Below are positions 44,683-56,854 of a stretch of 64,000 bases of DNA, one piece after another. The number at the start of each line of letters is the position of its first letter. The first letter of the stretch is position 1. Made by a program: the position numbers and the translations under genes. The DNA comes from Gaeumannomyces sp. JS-464. Lineage: Eukaryota > Ascomycota > Sordariomycetes > Magnaporthales > Magnaporthaceae. The notes under the pieces are model-generated. The model worked only from the letters and a program-made list of their open reading frames with translations. It had not been told where the DNA came from and ran no database searches. The stretch is taken from NCBI GenBank assembly GCA_002197995.1, contig NGZR01000003.1, forward strand, positions 2,046,001 to 2,110,000, in the 5' to 3' direction.

Positions 44683-45738
44683 CTAAAACCGCTGCCTCTT
44701 GTTTGAAGGCCCCGAATTAGAGGAGTCCATTGACCGCTTGCGCTCCATCTCCTCCCGCATTATCCTCTCGGCCTCGCTCATCTTCTTGGGCTGCACGAGC
44801 TTGATCTTCTTGGTGCCCCCATCCAGCGCGTTCTTCTTGGCCGCGGCAAAGACGTTCTTTTTCTGCGACTGTAGTCCGAGCTTGAGCACCATCCGCTTGG
44901 CACCGCCATTCTGATCGGGTGCCGACGCAGTGGCGGTGGCGGTGGCGGTCTCGTCGGTGGGAGCGGCGACGGCAGCTCCTGGCTCGCTGGTCTCTGTGTT
45001 CGCCTCCCCGGTGCTCGTGCCGGCGGTAGGCTGATCTGCAGCTGCTGAATTGTCCTTTGAAGATGCTGCCGCCGTCGGCTTATGGTCGGCAATTGACAGC
45101 TTGATCTTCACAACCTCCTTCCTCAGCAGCAAGCGCTCCTCCCTGTCCTCCTCCTCGTCCCCATCCTTAGTGCCGGCGCGAGTGGCGGCGTCCTTTTGGG
45201 CGCGCTTGATCTGCGCCTTGAGCATGCGCTGCTCCCACTCCTCGTCACCCCTGTCCTGCGCCTCCTTCCGTCGCAGGGCCTCCTGGCGCTTGAGCGCCTC
45301 AGGCGAGTCGTCGATCCAGGCGATGTGGATCCCCTTCTCGTTCTCCTCGACGCGGCAGATGCCCTCGCGGCCCAGGTGCTTGGCGAACTCGGTCAGGGAG
45401 CTCCACTGGGTGGAGTTCATGTGGACGTGGGACTTGTTGGCGATGTACTCTTGGTAGAAGTGGTTGATCTGGACCTGCTTGTCGCGGTGGCCCGTCTTGA
45501 GCAGGTTGATGAAGTCGCGCAGGAACTGGTCGCTGTACTCGCGCAGGAACTTTTTCGGGTCCTCGCCCACGATGAGCATCTGCCGCACGTGCGACTCGCT
45601 CATGCAGTGCTGCTTGAAGGCGTTGTCGTCTCGCATCTGGCGCTCGCAGGGTTGGCAGTACCATCGCAACCTCTGGAGGCCTTTGGCCTTCATCTGGTTG
45701 CTGAGGTGTTTGGTCGACCCGACTTCGGCCTTCCCCAT
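44683..45738 (-). CDS. DNA/RNA-binding protein Kin17 (Rts2-like)
   Basis: Kin17 proteins are nuclear zinc-finger proteins linked to DNA replication, damage response and splicing. One intact exon, 351 residues, starting MGKAEVGSTKHLSNQMKAKG. The C2H2-type finger is CQPCERQMRDDNAFKQHCMS. The conserved winged-helix core follows: FLREYSDQFLRDFINLLKTG, then FYQEYIANKSHVHMNSTQWS, then FAKHLGREGICRVEENEKGI, then HIAWIDDS. The C-terminal half is low-complexity (Ala, Thr, Glu), then KKMSEAERIMREEMERKR and KRQRF. The frame is open upstream to 45963; the ATG at 45738 matches the usual family start MGKAE. It diverges from the Snf2 gene (385 bp). Confidence 0.94.
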   Translation of the reverse strand: MGKAEVGSTKHLSNQMKAKGLQRLRWYCQPCERQMRDDNAFKQHCMSESHVRQMLIVGEDPKKFLREYSDQFLRDFINLLKTGHRDKQVQINHFYQEYIANKSHVHMNSTQWSSLTEFAKHLGREGICRVEENEKGIHIAWIDDSPEALKRQEALRRKEAQDRGDEEWEQRMLKAQIKRAQKDAATRAGTKDGDEEEDREERLLLRKEVVKIKLSIADHKPTAAASSKDNSAAADQPTAGTSTGEANTETSEPGAAVAAPTDETATATATASAPDQNGGAKRMVLKLGLQSQKKNVFAAAKKNALDGGTKKIKLVQPKKMSEAERIMREEMERKRSMDSSNSGPSNKRQRF

Positions 45739-46123
45739 CTCGGGCGAGTGTGCGCGGCGCGCGGATGAGTGAGGTAGGCGTTTTGTATTTATTCCCAGTG
45801 GTTGAGATGTGTTGAGGACCGAATGCCTTTTTTTTGCGATGTGAAATGCAGCTGCGCTTTGGAGTGGCGAAGGATGTGGATGTGGGGTGGCTACATGCTC
45901 ACTAATAATTGGAGGCGCAAACCTCGCAGCAGCGCAAAGGGAATCTCCGACAACAGGCAGCAAACGGGACTACCGCGTGGTCACGTGCTTTCGTTTCACA
46001 ACTCGCATCGGTCGCATCAATTTCGCCCCAACCCGTCTTGACTCGGACGCGTTGCTCATACGTCACCGTTTGCGCCGGCTTTGCTTTCGCTTCTGAGGAT
46101 GGTCTTCTAAGTGTCGCACCAAT
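45739..46123. other. divergent promoter, KIN17 / ERCC6L2-like
   Basis: A 385-bp gap between two nucleic-acid maintenance genes on opposite strands, presumably a shared promoter. No coding frame of note. Confidence 0.5.
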
Positions 46124-49100
46124 ATGCCTCCAACGGTGAACTTGATCAGTGACGATTCTGCACCAGAGGAAGAGGGCGACCCAGAAGGGGCGGCCCGCTC
46201 CAGCACGGCCACTGCCCCGCCCGCCGCTCCAACGGGGACGCTCGGGAAGCGGAAGCATGATGATGCGCCGCCCGTCACTGAGGAGATAGTCTGGCCGTTC
46301 GACTCGGACGAAGAGAGGGAGAAGGAGAAGGAACGACTTAAGGTGCTCGGGAAAAAGCGCCGCAAGGGGAAACAAAAGGCTGGAGGAAGAGACGAGAACG
46401 GCGAAGGCAGCAGCAAAAGGGGCAGGAAACGGCGCAACCCCGACTCACTGGACCGCGGCATTAAGGAGGTCGGAGAGGCCAGTGAGTTGGACGACGATCA
46501 ACATACCGAAGTTCCAGACTATCTCTGCGAGCGCAAGAGGGAGTTCGACAAGGGCCGGTTGAGGCTACGCGAGGCTGGCCTCCGTCTCCCGCCAGACTAC
46601 ACCGGCATCACGTTTGGCGATGACGACCTCGACGCTCTGGCCTCGGAGAAGCGGCCATGGTTCGGCGATAGCGTCAAGCCGTCTAGACCGAACGTTGACG
46701 TGGAAATGGAGTACTCGGCGGGCATCATCCCCGCTCCCATCGCGCGCTATCTACGTGACTACCAGGTCACGGGAGCCAAGTACCTACACCAGATGTTTGT
46801 GTACCAGATAGGCGGCATGCTGGGTGACGACATGGGCTTGGGCAAGACGGTGCAGGTCGTGGCCTTCCTCGCCGCCGCGTTTGGCAAGACGGGCGACGTG
46901 CGCGACAAGAGACGCCTCCGCAAGATGCGGGCGGCCGGGCGCTGGTACCCAAAGGTTCTGATCGTGTGCCCAGGATCGCTGCTCGAGAACTGGAAGCAGG
47001 AGCTGACCCGCTGGGGCTGGTGGAACATCGAGGTCTATCATGGCGCTGCCAAGGATGATATTCTGCAGACGGCCAAATCTGGCTTTTTGGAGATCATGTT
47101 GACCACGTACCAGACCTACACGAGGCATCAAGAATATGTCAACACAGTCGAGTGGGATGCTGTGGTGGCCGATGAGTGCCATTACCTCAAGGATCGGAGA
47201 TCTGAGGTGACCAAAGCCATGAACGCCGTCAACGCCTTGTGTCGCATCGGCCTGACTGGCACCGCAATCCAGAATAGGTACGAAGAGCTCTGGACGCTGC
47301 TAAACTGGACAAACCCTGGCCGGTTCGGCACCTTTGCAGAATGGAAGACGACCATCAGCAAGCCCCTGGCCCTGGGCCAGTCACACAATGCCACCATGCA
47401 CGAGCTGAGCGTGGCTAGGAAGACGGCCAAGAGGCTCGTGCACAACCTGCTTCCCGACTACTTCCTCCGGCGCATGAAGTCGTTGATTGCCGACCAGCTG
47501 CCCAAGAAGACGGACAAGGTTGTCTTTCTGTCCCATGACGGATCTTCAGAAGCAGGCATACCACAACTTCGTAAAGAGTGAGCAGGTCGCCCTCATCCAA
47601 GGGGCCAACGATCCATGTTCGTGCGGCTCCGGAAAAACGAGCGGCCGCTGCTGCCACATTACTCTCGAGGACGGCAGGACCTGGTACTCGCTCGTCTTCC
47701 CTTCCATAACAACACTTCAGAAGCTGGCTAGCCACCTCACGCTGCTGATCCCGCCGTCGGGCGAGCAGGGGACCAAACTGGAAAATGCCATGGAGACACT
47801 CCGGACATGTCTTCCCGACCGCTGTGACGAGCTCTACAGGACGCGCGACTCGCCCATGACCTTGTCGAATCCAGAGTACTGCGGCAAGTGGAAGGTTCTC
47901 AGGAAACTCTTACGATTCTGGAACGACAACGGAGACAAGGTCCTGGTCTTCTCCCACAGTGTCCGCCTCCTGCAAATCCTGCGCAACCTCTTCAACAGCA
48001 CCAGCTACAGCGTCTCATACCTGGACGGCTCGCTCGCGTACGAGGAGCGGCAGCAAGCCGTGGACGACTTCAACTCGGACCCTAACGCCTTCGTCTTCCT
48101 CATCTCGACCAAGGCTGGCGGCGTGGGCCTCAACATTACATCTGCCAACAAGGTCGTCATCTTCGACCCCCACTGGAACCCGTCGTACGACCTGCAGGCG
48201 CAGGACCGGGCCTACCGTATCGGCCAATTCCGCGACGTGGATGTGTTCCGGCTGATATCGGCGGGCACCATCGAGGAGATTGTGTACGCGCGCCAGATCT
48301 ACAAGCAGCAGCAGGCCAACATCGGCTACAACGCCTCCACGGAACGCCGCTACTTCAAAGGAGTTCAACAGGACAAGGAGCGGAAGGGCGAGCTGTTCGG
48401 TCTCCAGAACATCTTCTCGTTCCGCGCCGACGAGGTTGTGCTCCGCGAGATTGTGAACAAGACCAACATCGCCGAGGCCAAGGTCGGCGTCTTCCTCCAG
48501 GACATTGACGTCGAGGAGGCGATCAAGGATCAGGAGGAGAGCGGGATCGTGGTGAAGAAGGAGCCTGGCGCAGGAACCGCTGATGCCGACGAGGGTGGGA
48601 TCGGTCAACTGGCCAAGTTCCTTACGGCGGAGAGCAAGGTGAAGAAGGAAGATGCGGCTCTTGGCCAGAGCGAGGCGGCCAGGAAGGGCAAGAGCGACGC
48701 GGTCCAGGCCATCCTGGCGTCGGCAGGGGTGCAGTACACACACGAGAACTCCGAGGTCATTGGGTCCAGCAAGGTCGAGGCGCAGCTGTCGCGGCGGGCC
48801 GAGCTGGCCGACGACGACCCGGAGGGCCAACGGGCGCTGTTTGCCGACAGCCAGGACATCGAGGCCGAAGAAGCTCCTGGGCAGGTCTACTCGGAAGACG
48901 AGGGGATGACCATAAAGCACGAGGACGGCAGCGGCAACGTAGACGTCAAGGGCAAGGGGAAGGTGATGACGCCGCATTGCCGCCGCTCGAGGCTCCAGCT
49001 CCGCTACAACCCGCCGCAGGACGTCATGGTGCGGCAGTTCTGCACCATGGCGCGCGAGTTTGGCTTCGCGAGCGCGACCGAGTTTGCGCTGGTCGTCGAG

Positions 49101-49624
49101 GCCTGGACGCAGGAGCAGCGGCGGAACTGTCTGGATACCTTCTACAAGAAGAGGGAGGCCAAGCTGCTGAGCCGGGACGACGCCGCAGAAAACGCGAAAA
49201 AGGAGGAGGCTGACGTGGCGACGAGGTCAAGGCCGAAGTGAAGGATGAGCATGGCGCCAGCGGCGCGGGCTCGTCGCCGGGCGCGTATATCAAGCCCGAA
49301 CCTGATGACGAGCTACCCAGCGGTGCTATAGCGGGCCTACCCAATGACACTACCAGCGATGTGGACATCAAGACGGAGATTAAGGACGAGCCGCTAGATG
49401 GAACGGCATCCGCCGTCGGTCGGAGAGGGATATTAGACGTCGACGGGGACGAGACGGAAGGCGACGACGACGACATGCTGGACGGGGAGACAGAAGGGGA
49501 GGAGTCGGACCACCCCTTGGCTAAGGACGAGGAGGTGGCCCCGGCAGGGCCCCGATCTGGAGTCGGGATCAAGAGGACGTCGTCGATTTTCATAATGGAC
49601 GATTCGGAGGACGACGAGCTGTAA
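46124..49624 (+). CDS. Snf2-family DNA translocase, ERCC6L2-like (two frame breaks)
   Basis: An intronless gene of about 1167 residues. Residues 180-460 carry the Snf2 N lobe: IARYLRDYQVTGAKYLHQMF, Walker A GDDMGLGKTVQVVAF, VLIVCPGSLLENWKQEL and motif II DECH (in VVADECHYLKD). The C lobe contains KVLVFSHSVRLLQILRNLF, SYLDGSLAYEERQQAVDDFN, STKAGGVGLNITSANKVVIF and motif VI QAQDRAYRIGQ. A SEC-C-like zinc motif (CSCGSGKTSGRCCH, about 499-512) sits between the lobes. The C-terminal part has a HEBO-like segment (REFGFASATEFALVVEAW). The protein starts VNLISDDSAPEEE and ends FIMDDSEDDEL. Frames slip near 47524-47528 (one extra T, or two bases missing) and near 49217 (one base missing). The family acts in DNA break repair and transcription-linked repair; this assignment rests on the domain layout. 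Confidence 0.88.
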
Positions 49625-50453
49625 GCGGGCAGCGGCGTGTATTTGCAGAGAACGGAATGATACCCCTGGCGTTTTGTGTTTGTTGTAACTGGCCATGTTT
49701 ATATGATTTTTTCAAGACCATAGCCCGTGATCTTTTGGACAAGCAACTCTATTACTTTAACAAAATCGTGTGCTGCCATCTCTTGGCGCCGCTAACTGCC
49801 ATGATGTATTTGTAACAGTCCGTGAGTGCAGTAAACGTCGCCAACGCCAGACAAGTCTCTCTTTCGTATCGCCCTGGCCATCTATGGACCGCTCACCACC
49901 GCATTTAACGGGCCGTTCATCGGCGCTGACTGTCCCAGCATATGTGCTCGGATGAACGCACAACATTGGTACAGTGTTGCCAAACGTATAGAATACTTTT
50001 TGCTCTTGGTCTACTTCGCTACACCCGCCCCTGGGACAAGTGAGTCTTTGCGGCTAATGGAAGGAAAATGGGGATCGAGCCGGGTGCGAGACAACAAGAA
50101 ACCAGATGCGAACACCACGGCCCCAAGAACGCCAGCCCCCAAATGTTTTCGACTTGAGAGATAAAAATTCGAACAGATCGTGATCGCCTTCCCGTCATTA
50201 ACGCCCACAGAAGATTTCTGCATTGGCGCAACTGTAGCTTTTTTTCTTCTCCTTTTCCTTTCCGGGACGGCGCCGACCCCCGACGCCCGCTTCCGGAATA
50301 TATCGTCATGATCAAATGCTATTTACAAGAAATAGGAAAACCTATGTTAGGTAGGCCAAGGCCCTTATAGGGAAGTAAGAAGATATCCGTCTCAAGTGGG
50401 TCTATCATCTAATAGCCAGTATAGGATATACCACCTCTCCTCTTGGGACTGAA
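49625..50453. other. convergent gap, ERCC6L2-like / SEC59
   Basis: The 3' regions of two genes. No frame looks coding. The AT-rich stretch near 50281-50370 fits a terminator region of the minus-strand gene. Confidence 0.45.
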
Positions 50454-53400
50454 TCAGACCCCGAGACTCTTGACGCAGGTCCACAAGACGACGGGCACGA
50501 CCACGTTGTCGTTGCCGCCTTCGCCTGTCAGGACCGTCTCCGTCAGGCTCGCCATGGCGCCGCAGACAGCCGCTCCGCGTACCGACCGCGTCCACCCGGG
50601 GAGCAGGTGTTGCGCCGCAGCCGTGGCGCCCGAGGGTGACATAGCTGACGACACATGCCAGTGCCACCAGGCCGATGCGCACTCCCGCACGGCCCCAACG
50701 ACGCTGGTGCCGTCGAGCCCGCAGGCGCCCGCGTAGCCAGTCGCCGCCGCTGATGCTTCTCGCGGCAGCTCACCCGAAATGGGCCAGCCGCCAATGTGCA
50801 GCCAGGCGCTGGCCGAGACCAGGCCGACGAAGACGGCGACGGCAAAGGCGACGCTGCCCTCGAGCGACTTGCCGCCGCCCCAGACCCACTTGCGGTGGCC
50901 CCAGCGGCGGCCGATGAGGGAGGCAGCCGCGTCGCCGAGGCCGACACAGACAACGCCCGAGACCATGCTCACGTCGCGCGTTGGCGCCTCCCAACCTTGG
51001 AGCGCCCCTTTCCCGCCCCGACCGATGGCCGCGAGTGACAGCCACAGCGGGATGGAGCAGCCGATGAGCAGGAAGATGTGCGAGATGACAACGGGGCCGC
51101 GGAGGTCGCGCCCGTCCACGTAGGGGGTTAGGAAGGACGCGATCGGCTTGGACAGTGGCGGCAGCTGGCTGGCGCGGATCAGGTCGAGAAGCAGAAAGAT
51201 GGCGAGCACCAGGACCAGAGCCAGAGCCACGTAGGTCGGGTCCACGTATGTGGCTGGGAGCAGCATGCCTACCATCATGAAGTGAAACACCTTGCGTCGC
51301 GTGTCCACCTCGTAGATGGGCGTCAGCTTAAATACCACGGCCAAGCCCACCACGATGATGCAGATCCAGTACGCGCTAAGCGCCAGCCGCGTGTTGGCCT
51401 CGCCGAGGATCGCGTGTCGGATGTGCTCCACCCAGCCGGCGTTGTGGTAGTCCTGCTCCTCTGGGTCAGGATACGGCGGGAGGCAGATCCAGCGCTCCAG
51501 GTTTGCCATTTCCACCTGGAACCTGACCCAGTTAAGGCCTCCGAATAGATAGCCGAGGGCCCAACCGATGGGCTCCTCTCCGTGAAAGGCCGAGCGTTGG
51601 ACATAGGGACGGATGCCAGCAAAGATGACGCCCAGGATGCAGACGTAAACCCAGACAGCATAAACCCATTTTCTGGCAGTGGCCTGCGCCTGAGTGAGCG
51701 AGAAGAAGGCCCGGATGCTAGATGATGCCGATCGTTTTCGCCGCCCGGACGGCGTGTGCGTCTTGGAGCGGGGGTTGGCAGTCGACAGACTTGGTAGCGT
51801 GTGTCTCCGGGTTGGAGTGAAGTCGGTGCCGCCTTGTGGGTCTGCGAAGTTAGCTGCGAAACGTAGCTCTTTAGCGTCCTCTTCTGAAGGAACCGAGAGA
51901 ATCTCGGTTGGGCTGACAGGTGCGCCGTCGATCAAAAGCACATCCCCAAGTGCGTCCAAAGAGGAACGCTCGTGGTGCGGATGGAGGTGGTCGTCGATGT
52001 CGCTAAGGGCGCACGATTCACTGTCGCTCTGGTCCGCGGCAGCGCTACGGTAACGGAAGCGACGCGTGGGCAGCAGACTTGTGAGCCACCGGAAGAAGGT
52101 CGGCCGCCTCGATCCGGGAGGCACACGCCTGAAGCGCCACTTGGGGACGCGGGCCAGCGTGATGCCCCAGCGGATCACATGCCCGCACAGGATCAGAAGG
52201 GCGAGGCCGCCGCCCCAGAGCAGAGCCTTCAGGATAACCATCTGAGGGGAGGCGGAGAGCAGCAAAATGTTGATAAGAGCGATGGAGAGCATCTGCAGCT
52301 CAGCCGGAAGAAGACTCGTAGTCGTCAGCTGATGCAGCAGCATACACAGGTTCTGATGGAGCGGGTAGAGCAGCACAGCCGTCTCCCTGATGGTGGCGGC
52401 TTCGAGTCGGCCCAGCCCCCATTCGTGCGCCTTGAGCCCGCTGACTATCAGGGGCACGGTAGATACCAGCCAGTGCACCGGGGCGCAGAGCTCGCTCGAC
52501 TCGGCAAAGGGTATCAGCGGCTTGGGCATCGCAGATATGCTAAGGACAAGGTTCGGCAAGATAACGAACTTGTTCATAGGCGCGAGGAGGAGCGAGACGT
52601 AAAGCGGGATCGTTGTCGGGTAAAATAGCGGTGCCGGGTCGAACGAGGCCGGGATGGTCAAGGGCAGCTGTTTTGAGGGGTTTCCTCGGATGTAGGCCCA
52701 GAGCACGACTCGTAAGGGATAGATGGCGACCAGAATGGCGGCAAGAATAGACTGCGTTATGAATTCTACGCGATGCAGGCGTCAGTCAAGCCCAGGATAC
52801 AGCAATAGCGAACTAACAGAACTGACCTCTGCTCCATGCGTGCACGAATGGCTTGACGTCACGGTTGGAGTATAGTATGGCGCCGAGGGAGAAGAGCACG
52901 AGGAACTCGGTGACGCGGCGGAAGATCTCCCTCTTGCGGCGCGTCCTCTCGGCGTTGGCGCGTCGCTCGCGGAGAGAGGGGTCCTGTTTCGGGCTCTGAG
53001 AACCCCTTCGGCCCTCCTCCTCCAGCAGGGCCGGGGACAGTAGCGGGGTAGAGGTGCCGGACACGGGCTCGTTCCTCCCGCGCAGGCCTTTGTGCCACCT
53101 GGTGCGGGGGGCCGGCAGGCCCTTGAGAAAGTGCTCGTCGTCCGCATCGGTGCCACTATCGCTCGTGGTCGTCGAGTCCTTGTTGTTATTGCTGCTGGCA
53201 GTAGCGGCGGGTCGCGCGGCGGCAGACGGGCGCAATGCGCCGCGGTCGTCAGAGCGGTGGTTCGGACTGCAGGCGCTGGAGGTGCGGGCAGATAGCCTGT
53301 CGGAAGGGTGCAGGAGCTCGAAGCGCTGGCGATGATAGGGGTGCGGCGAGCGGGACAGCAACCTCAGCTCGCCGCCGTCGCCGTCGTCGACGCCGATCGA

Positions 53401-53457
53401 AGGGGACGCGGCATTCGCAGCGGACAGGAGAGGCGGCTGGCCGTCAGGATCCGGCAT
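50454..53457 (-). CDS. SEC59: dolichol kinase Sec59
   Basis: Sec59 phosphorylates dolichol with CTP in the ER membrane, supplying the lipid carrier for N-glycosylation, GPI anchors and O-mannosylation. Two exons (intron 52766-52826, 61 nt) give 980 residues, long for the family. Exon 1 is a cytosolic disordered arm with Ser and Arg runs, then a first membrane segment in FRRVTEFLVLFSLGAILYSN. Exon 2 has about a dozen hydrophobic segments, interrupted by a soluble loop (DSESCALSDIDDHLHPHHER). The catalytic C-terminal region includes the CTP-binding stretch DTRRKVFHFMMVGMLLPATY and GVVCVGLGDAAASLIGRRWG, then GKSLEGSVAF, the typical DolK motifs. Intact, no frame break. Confidence 0.93.
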
Positions 53458-56400
53458 GTCGCAGCCTGGCGGGTGCTGTTACGTGGCTGCCTCTAAGCCT
53501 CTCTCCGGGTGCTGATCGATCGCGGGCAAGGTGGCATCGACCAGGCTCTCTGAGGGGAGCATTTAATGGGTTGCGCGACAAGACTTCCGCGTCCCTCGTC
53601 AGGTTTGCCAAGTTTGTTTTGAGACGGTGGTCGCTCGGGCTAGCTTTGCAATGTGCTCGAAAGAAATTGCTGTCTGAGCGGGCTCAAAATGTTTGCATAT
53701 CGCAGTCCAATGGCTCGTCGTCCGTCGTCACATGAAAGCTCAAGCTCCAGCATACATGAAGCAAGCGCAACCCAGTCGCAAAAGCACCAGACCAGACCAC
53801 CAACTCCACCAGGGCGCCTAACCAGACAGGGCACACGGCGTCATCACAGTGGGACCACTGTGGCTTCATTCAGAGCCGACACGTAATTGCCCATTGAACT
53901 GCTGGTTGGTGGTTGCATGGTGATTCAGGGGCTGAAAAATTAGGGTCCAGTCCAAGTCTGCCGTTAGCCGTGCCGTGGCTGTCGGCCGACACAGCCATTC
54001 ATTCTTGCAGCTGTTCCCGAAAAAGAGCAGAGCGAGGCTCCAAAAACCGTCCGTAGCCACAACCGGTCGCTCGCTTGGCTTGGACAGGGCTGCCACCAAC
54101 AGACGCGGCGGCTCCGCGGCTTCCATCAACGAATGCCAAACATGAGCTTCGGAGAACCTTTATTGGATGCGAAAACGAACAAGTGCCGGGCAATGGGACG
54201 GTCCAGGCGCAGGTCGCGGGGATTGGCCCTGCAACTTGGCCACCTGCATACTTTGAACATTGATTGCAGTATGCACTGCAACCTGCGTGATTCTTCCCGA
54301 GGGGCTACAGCAAGCGGAATCCAGAGCACAAGCCACCATGTATAGACAATCACTCGAGTTGGCCGAAGATATGGTGAATAAACCGGTGATTTTCGCTTTG
54401 GCGTTGCTGCGTGAGAGATTGGTTCACTCACCCTTTGAATGAAGCACTGGCCATCATCCTGACAGGGAAAGCGAGTCATGTCAGGGTTGAGGCAAAGACC
54501 ATCTCGTGTTCAGCTTTCTGTTCCGTCCGGATCCCTGCGGCCGGGATGGGGTCCCCGTGCTGGCATCCCGATGTCGTCCGAGAGACATGAGAGCGTGCAC
54601 AGGTGTTCACGATGGCAGTCCCCATCGCTCTCCTCAATCAATCAGACAATAGTAGTAAATCTGCATAGATCTGACTCGATTTGGCAAGCTGGAATTACAC
54701 CAATGGCTGTAAAACTTGACATCACAGTAATACCGCAGCATTTTATAGGAGACATTATGATAAGGCACCCGTTTGCGAATGCATCGACGCATCACATCGT
54801 GAACAACTTGACTGTCGACAACAAGGCGAGCATCGGCCAAAGTGTCGACCAATGAGCGGGAGCTTTTCGCTGTGATACGATAGACACTGCCCCGGTGCAG
54901 AAAAGCACCCTGCAGACGCAGCTGCAGAGCTGACTGAGGAGCACAGCTGGCGATGCAAGATGCAAACGCTCGCCCGCCGCCATTGGCCAAGAGTTGCACA
55001 AAAGGCCGCTGCGGCCAGATACGAGCTACATGAAACCCAGGTAAAGATCAGATGAGAGAGACTTATCTCGTCTTCTGTCTTGGTCTTTGGGCAACCTTTC
55101 GTTGTGTCAGGTCAGCCATCCCTGGAGCGTCCATAGCAGCACAGCCTTGGTCTGGAGCCCCATCGAAGCGGGACTGGCCCACGCGTGCCCCATAGCTCGC
55201 AAAAACCATCATCCAAATTGACGTCGCCATTACCGGCTTGGGCTTCCGGCCACGACACCAAAGGGCAACAAAAAGCAGAAAAGAAACAAAGGGCCACCAC
55301 GGATCTCCGGCATCGTTGATTACGTAGCCATGCTCAGCTGCTCCCGTGGATATGACACGAACACGACGGATTGTTCGATAGCGGGTTCTGCCGATCGTCA
55401 AACACGAACCAGACCCGGCTCTTTTCTGGACCGCTGTGCTGGCCATCAGGATCGCGATCCACAGAGAACAAAAGAAACCTATCGTTCACGGCAGCGCTCT
55501 GCCGTGGGCCCAAAAGACAGACAGACGCGCTAGCCCAGCTTGGCGTGCACGCTTGCCGGGACCCGGCTGGCACATGTAGCACTAGACTGGACCGCCAGAA
55601 AAAGCCACCAGTGCGCGCGGCCAGCCGTGCCAGCCTCCATCTAAAAAAAGGATGGGGAAAGCGCAGAGGCACAACCCCTGTCGGTCCCGCGTCATGATCA
55701 CCGGCCAGCAGCCGGCAAACCGCACCCGCGAGCCTTGATCGCCCCCCTGGAAGCTGATCCTGGAAGGAAGAATTGAGGTTACGAGCTCCCAGCTCCGGGG
55801 ATGGAGATGTGGTGGAATTGGAAGGTGGTTGGGCTGCGAGATGGAAGGGGAAAAAAAAAAAATCTTTAGTTCGCATCCATATATTTTGCCTGGGACCACG
55901 CAGATTGTCGAGACTGGTTCCAGACATTCAATCAATATTCTGCGCTGCATCCCTCAACCTCCAACCCTGCCTTGGCTGCGTCAATCGTCAGCCCAGCTCT
56001 CCAGAAACGTGCATTAGCTGCAGCAAAACGAGCTGCTGGCTGACTGCTCCGCCCCAGTCTCCAACCGACGAGACGACGGCACGAAAAGTTCCCAAGCGTC
56101 TTCGCCGCCACCATCGAACGCTGACCGCCAGTCAAAAGCCGCCGACTCTGCCAGTCCGTAGCAGTCGCATTCTCCTCCAAACTGCCCTTATTCCCTCGTC
56201 GCCGCCCCTCCCAAGAATCCGGCTCGCCCCCGCTCCTCACCACTATAGCAGCTCCACCACCCGCTGTCAATCCCGTCGTCATCGTCTGCTCTGCATCAGA
56301 CCGGACACTCGCCCCTGCGGAACCAGCTCCGAGCGAATTCCCTGCGGACAGAAGGCGCTGGAATACTTGCCATCATCCACTCGGCGGTGGCGTTTGCTCC

Positions 56401-56854
56401 CACACGCCCTCTCTTATCCATCGACGTCGAGCCACCAAACCTTAGCGCCGGCCGGAACCTGCAGGGAGGGTCATCGCCATCTGGCAACGCTAGCACAGGC
56501 GGGATCGGAGTGCGCACTCACTGATTGGGCCTCGGACCGTTTTCTGCTGTTTTGGATCCCTCAGGCTGGGCTTGCGGTGGAAACCTGAGCGAGTCGCAGC
56601 TCTCCCTGCCTCCTGTTTAGAATAACCTTTTTTGGGCCCTGCCACCCCCTCCCCTTGCCCTCGTCACAAGAGCGGCAAACCCCACACCCAGGCCCGTCCG
56701 TTTTCTATATCTCATCATGGGCTCCCAGTACCAGCGCCCGGCCAGAGATGCACGAGAGCTCGAGGCTGGTCTTCCCATTGCGCACTCGGAGAAGGCGGGC
56801 TTGACGTCGACATTGAGCAGACACCCCGAACCCAGAGACCAACCACGACAAAAC
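53458..56854. other. 3.4-kb divergent interval, SEC59 / GPI protein
   Basis: It should hold the SEC59 promoter and a long promoter and leader for the cell-surface gene. Frames of up to 271 codons (55773-56588) have no domain and biased composition. A 125-codon plus-strand frame at 54478-54855 has some protein-like stretches but no family. The frame of the surface protein is open from 56717, giving 46 codons before the signal peptide. No tRNA or repeat element seen. Confidence 0.4.

Noticed and set aside
48015..48977. 320-codon minus-strand frame inside the Snf2 gene
   Set aside because: Shadow of the conserved helicase C lobe on the plus strand.
55773..56588. 271-codon plus-strand frame before the GPI protein
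   Set aside because: Ser/Arg/Pro-rich without any domain; lies in the likely promoter and leader.
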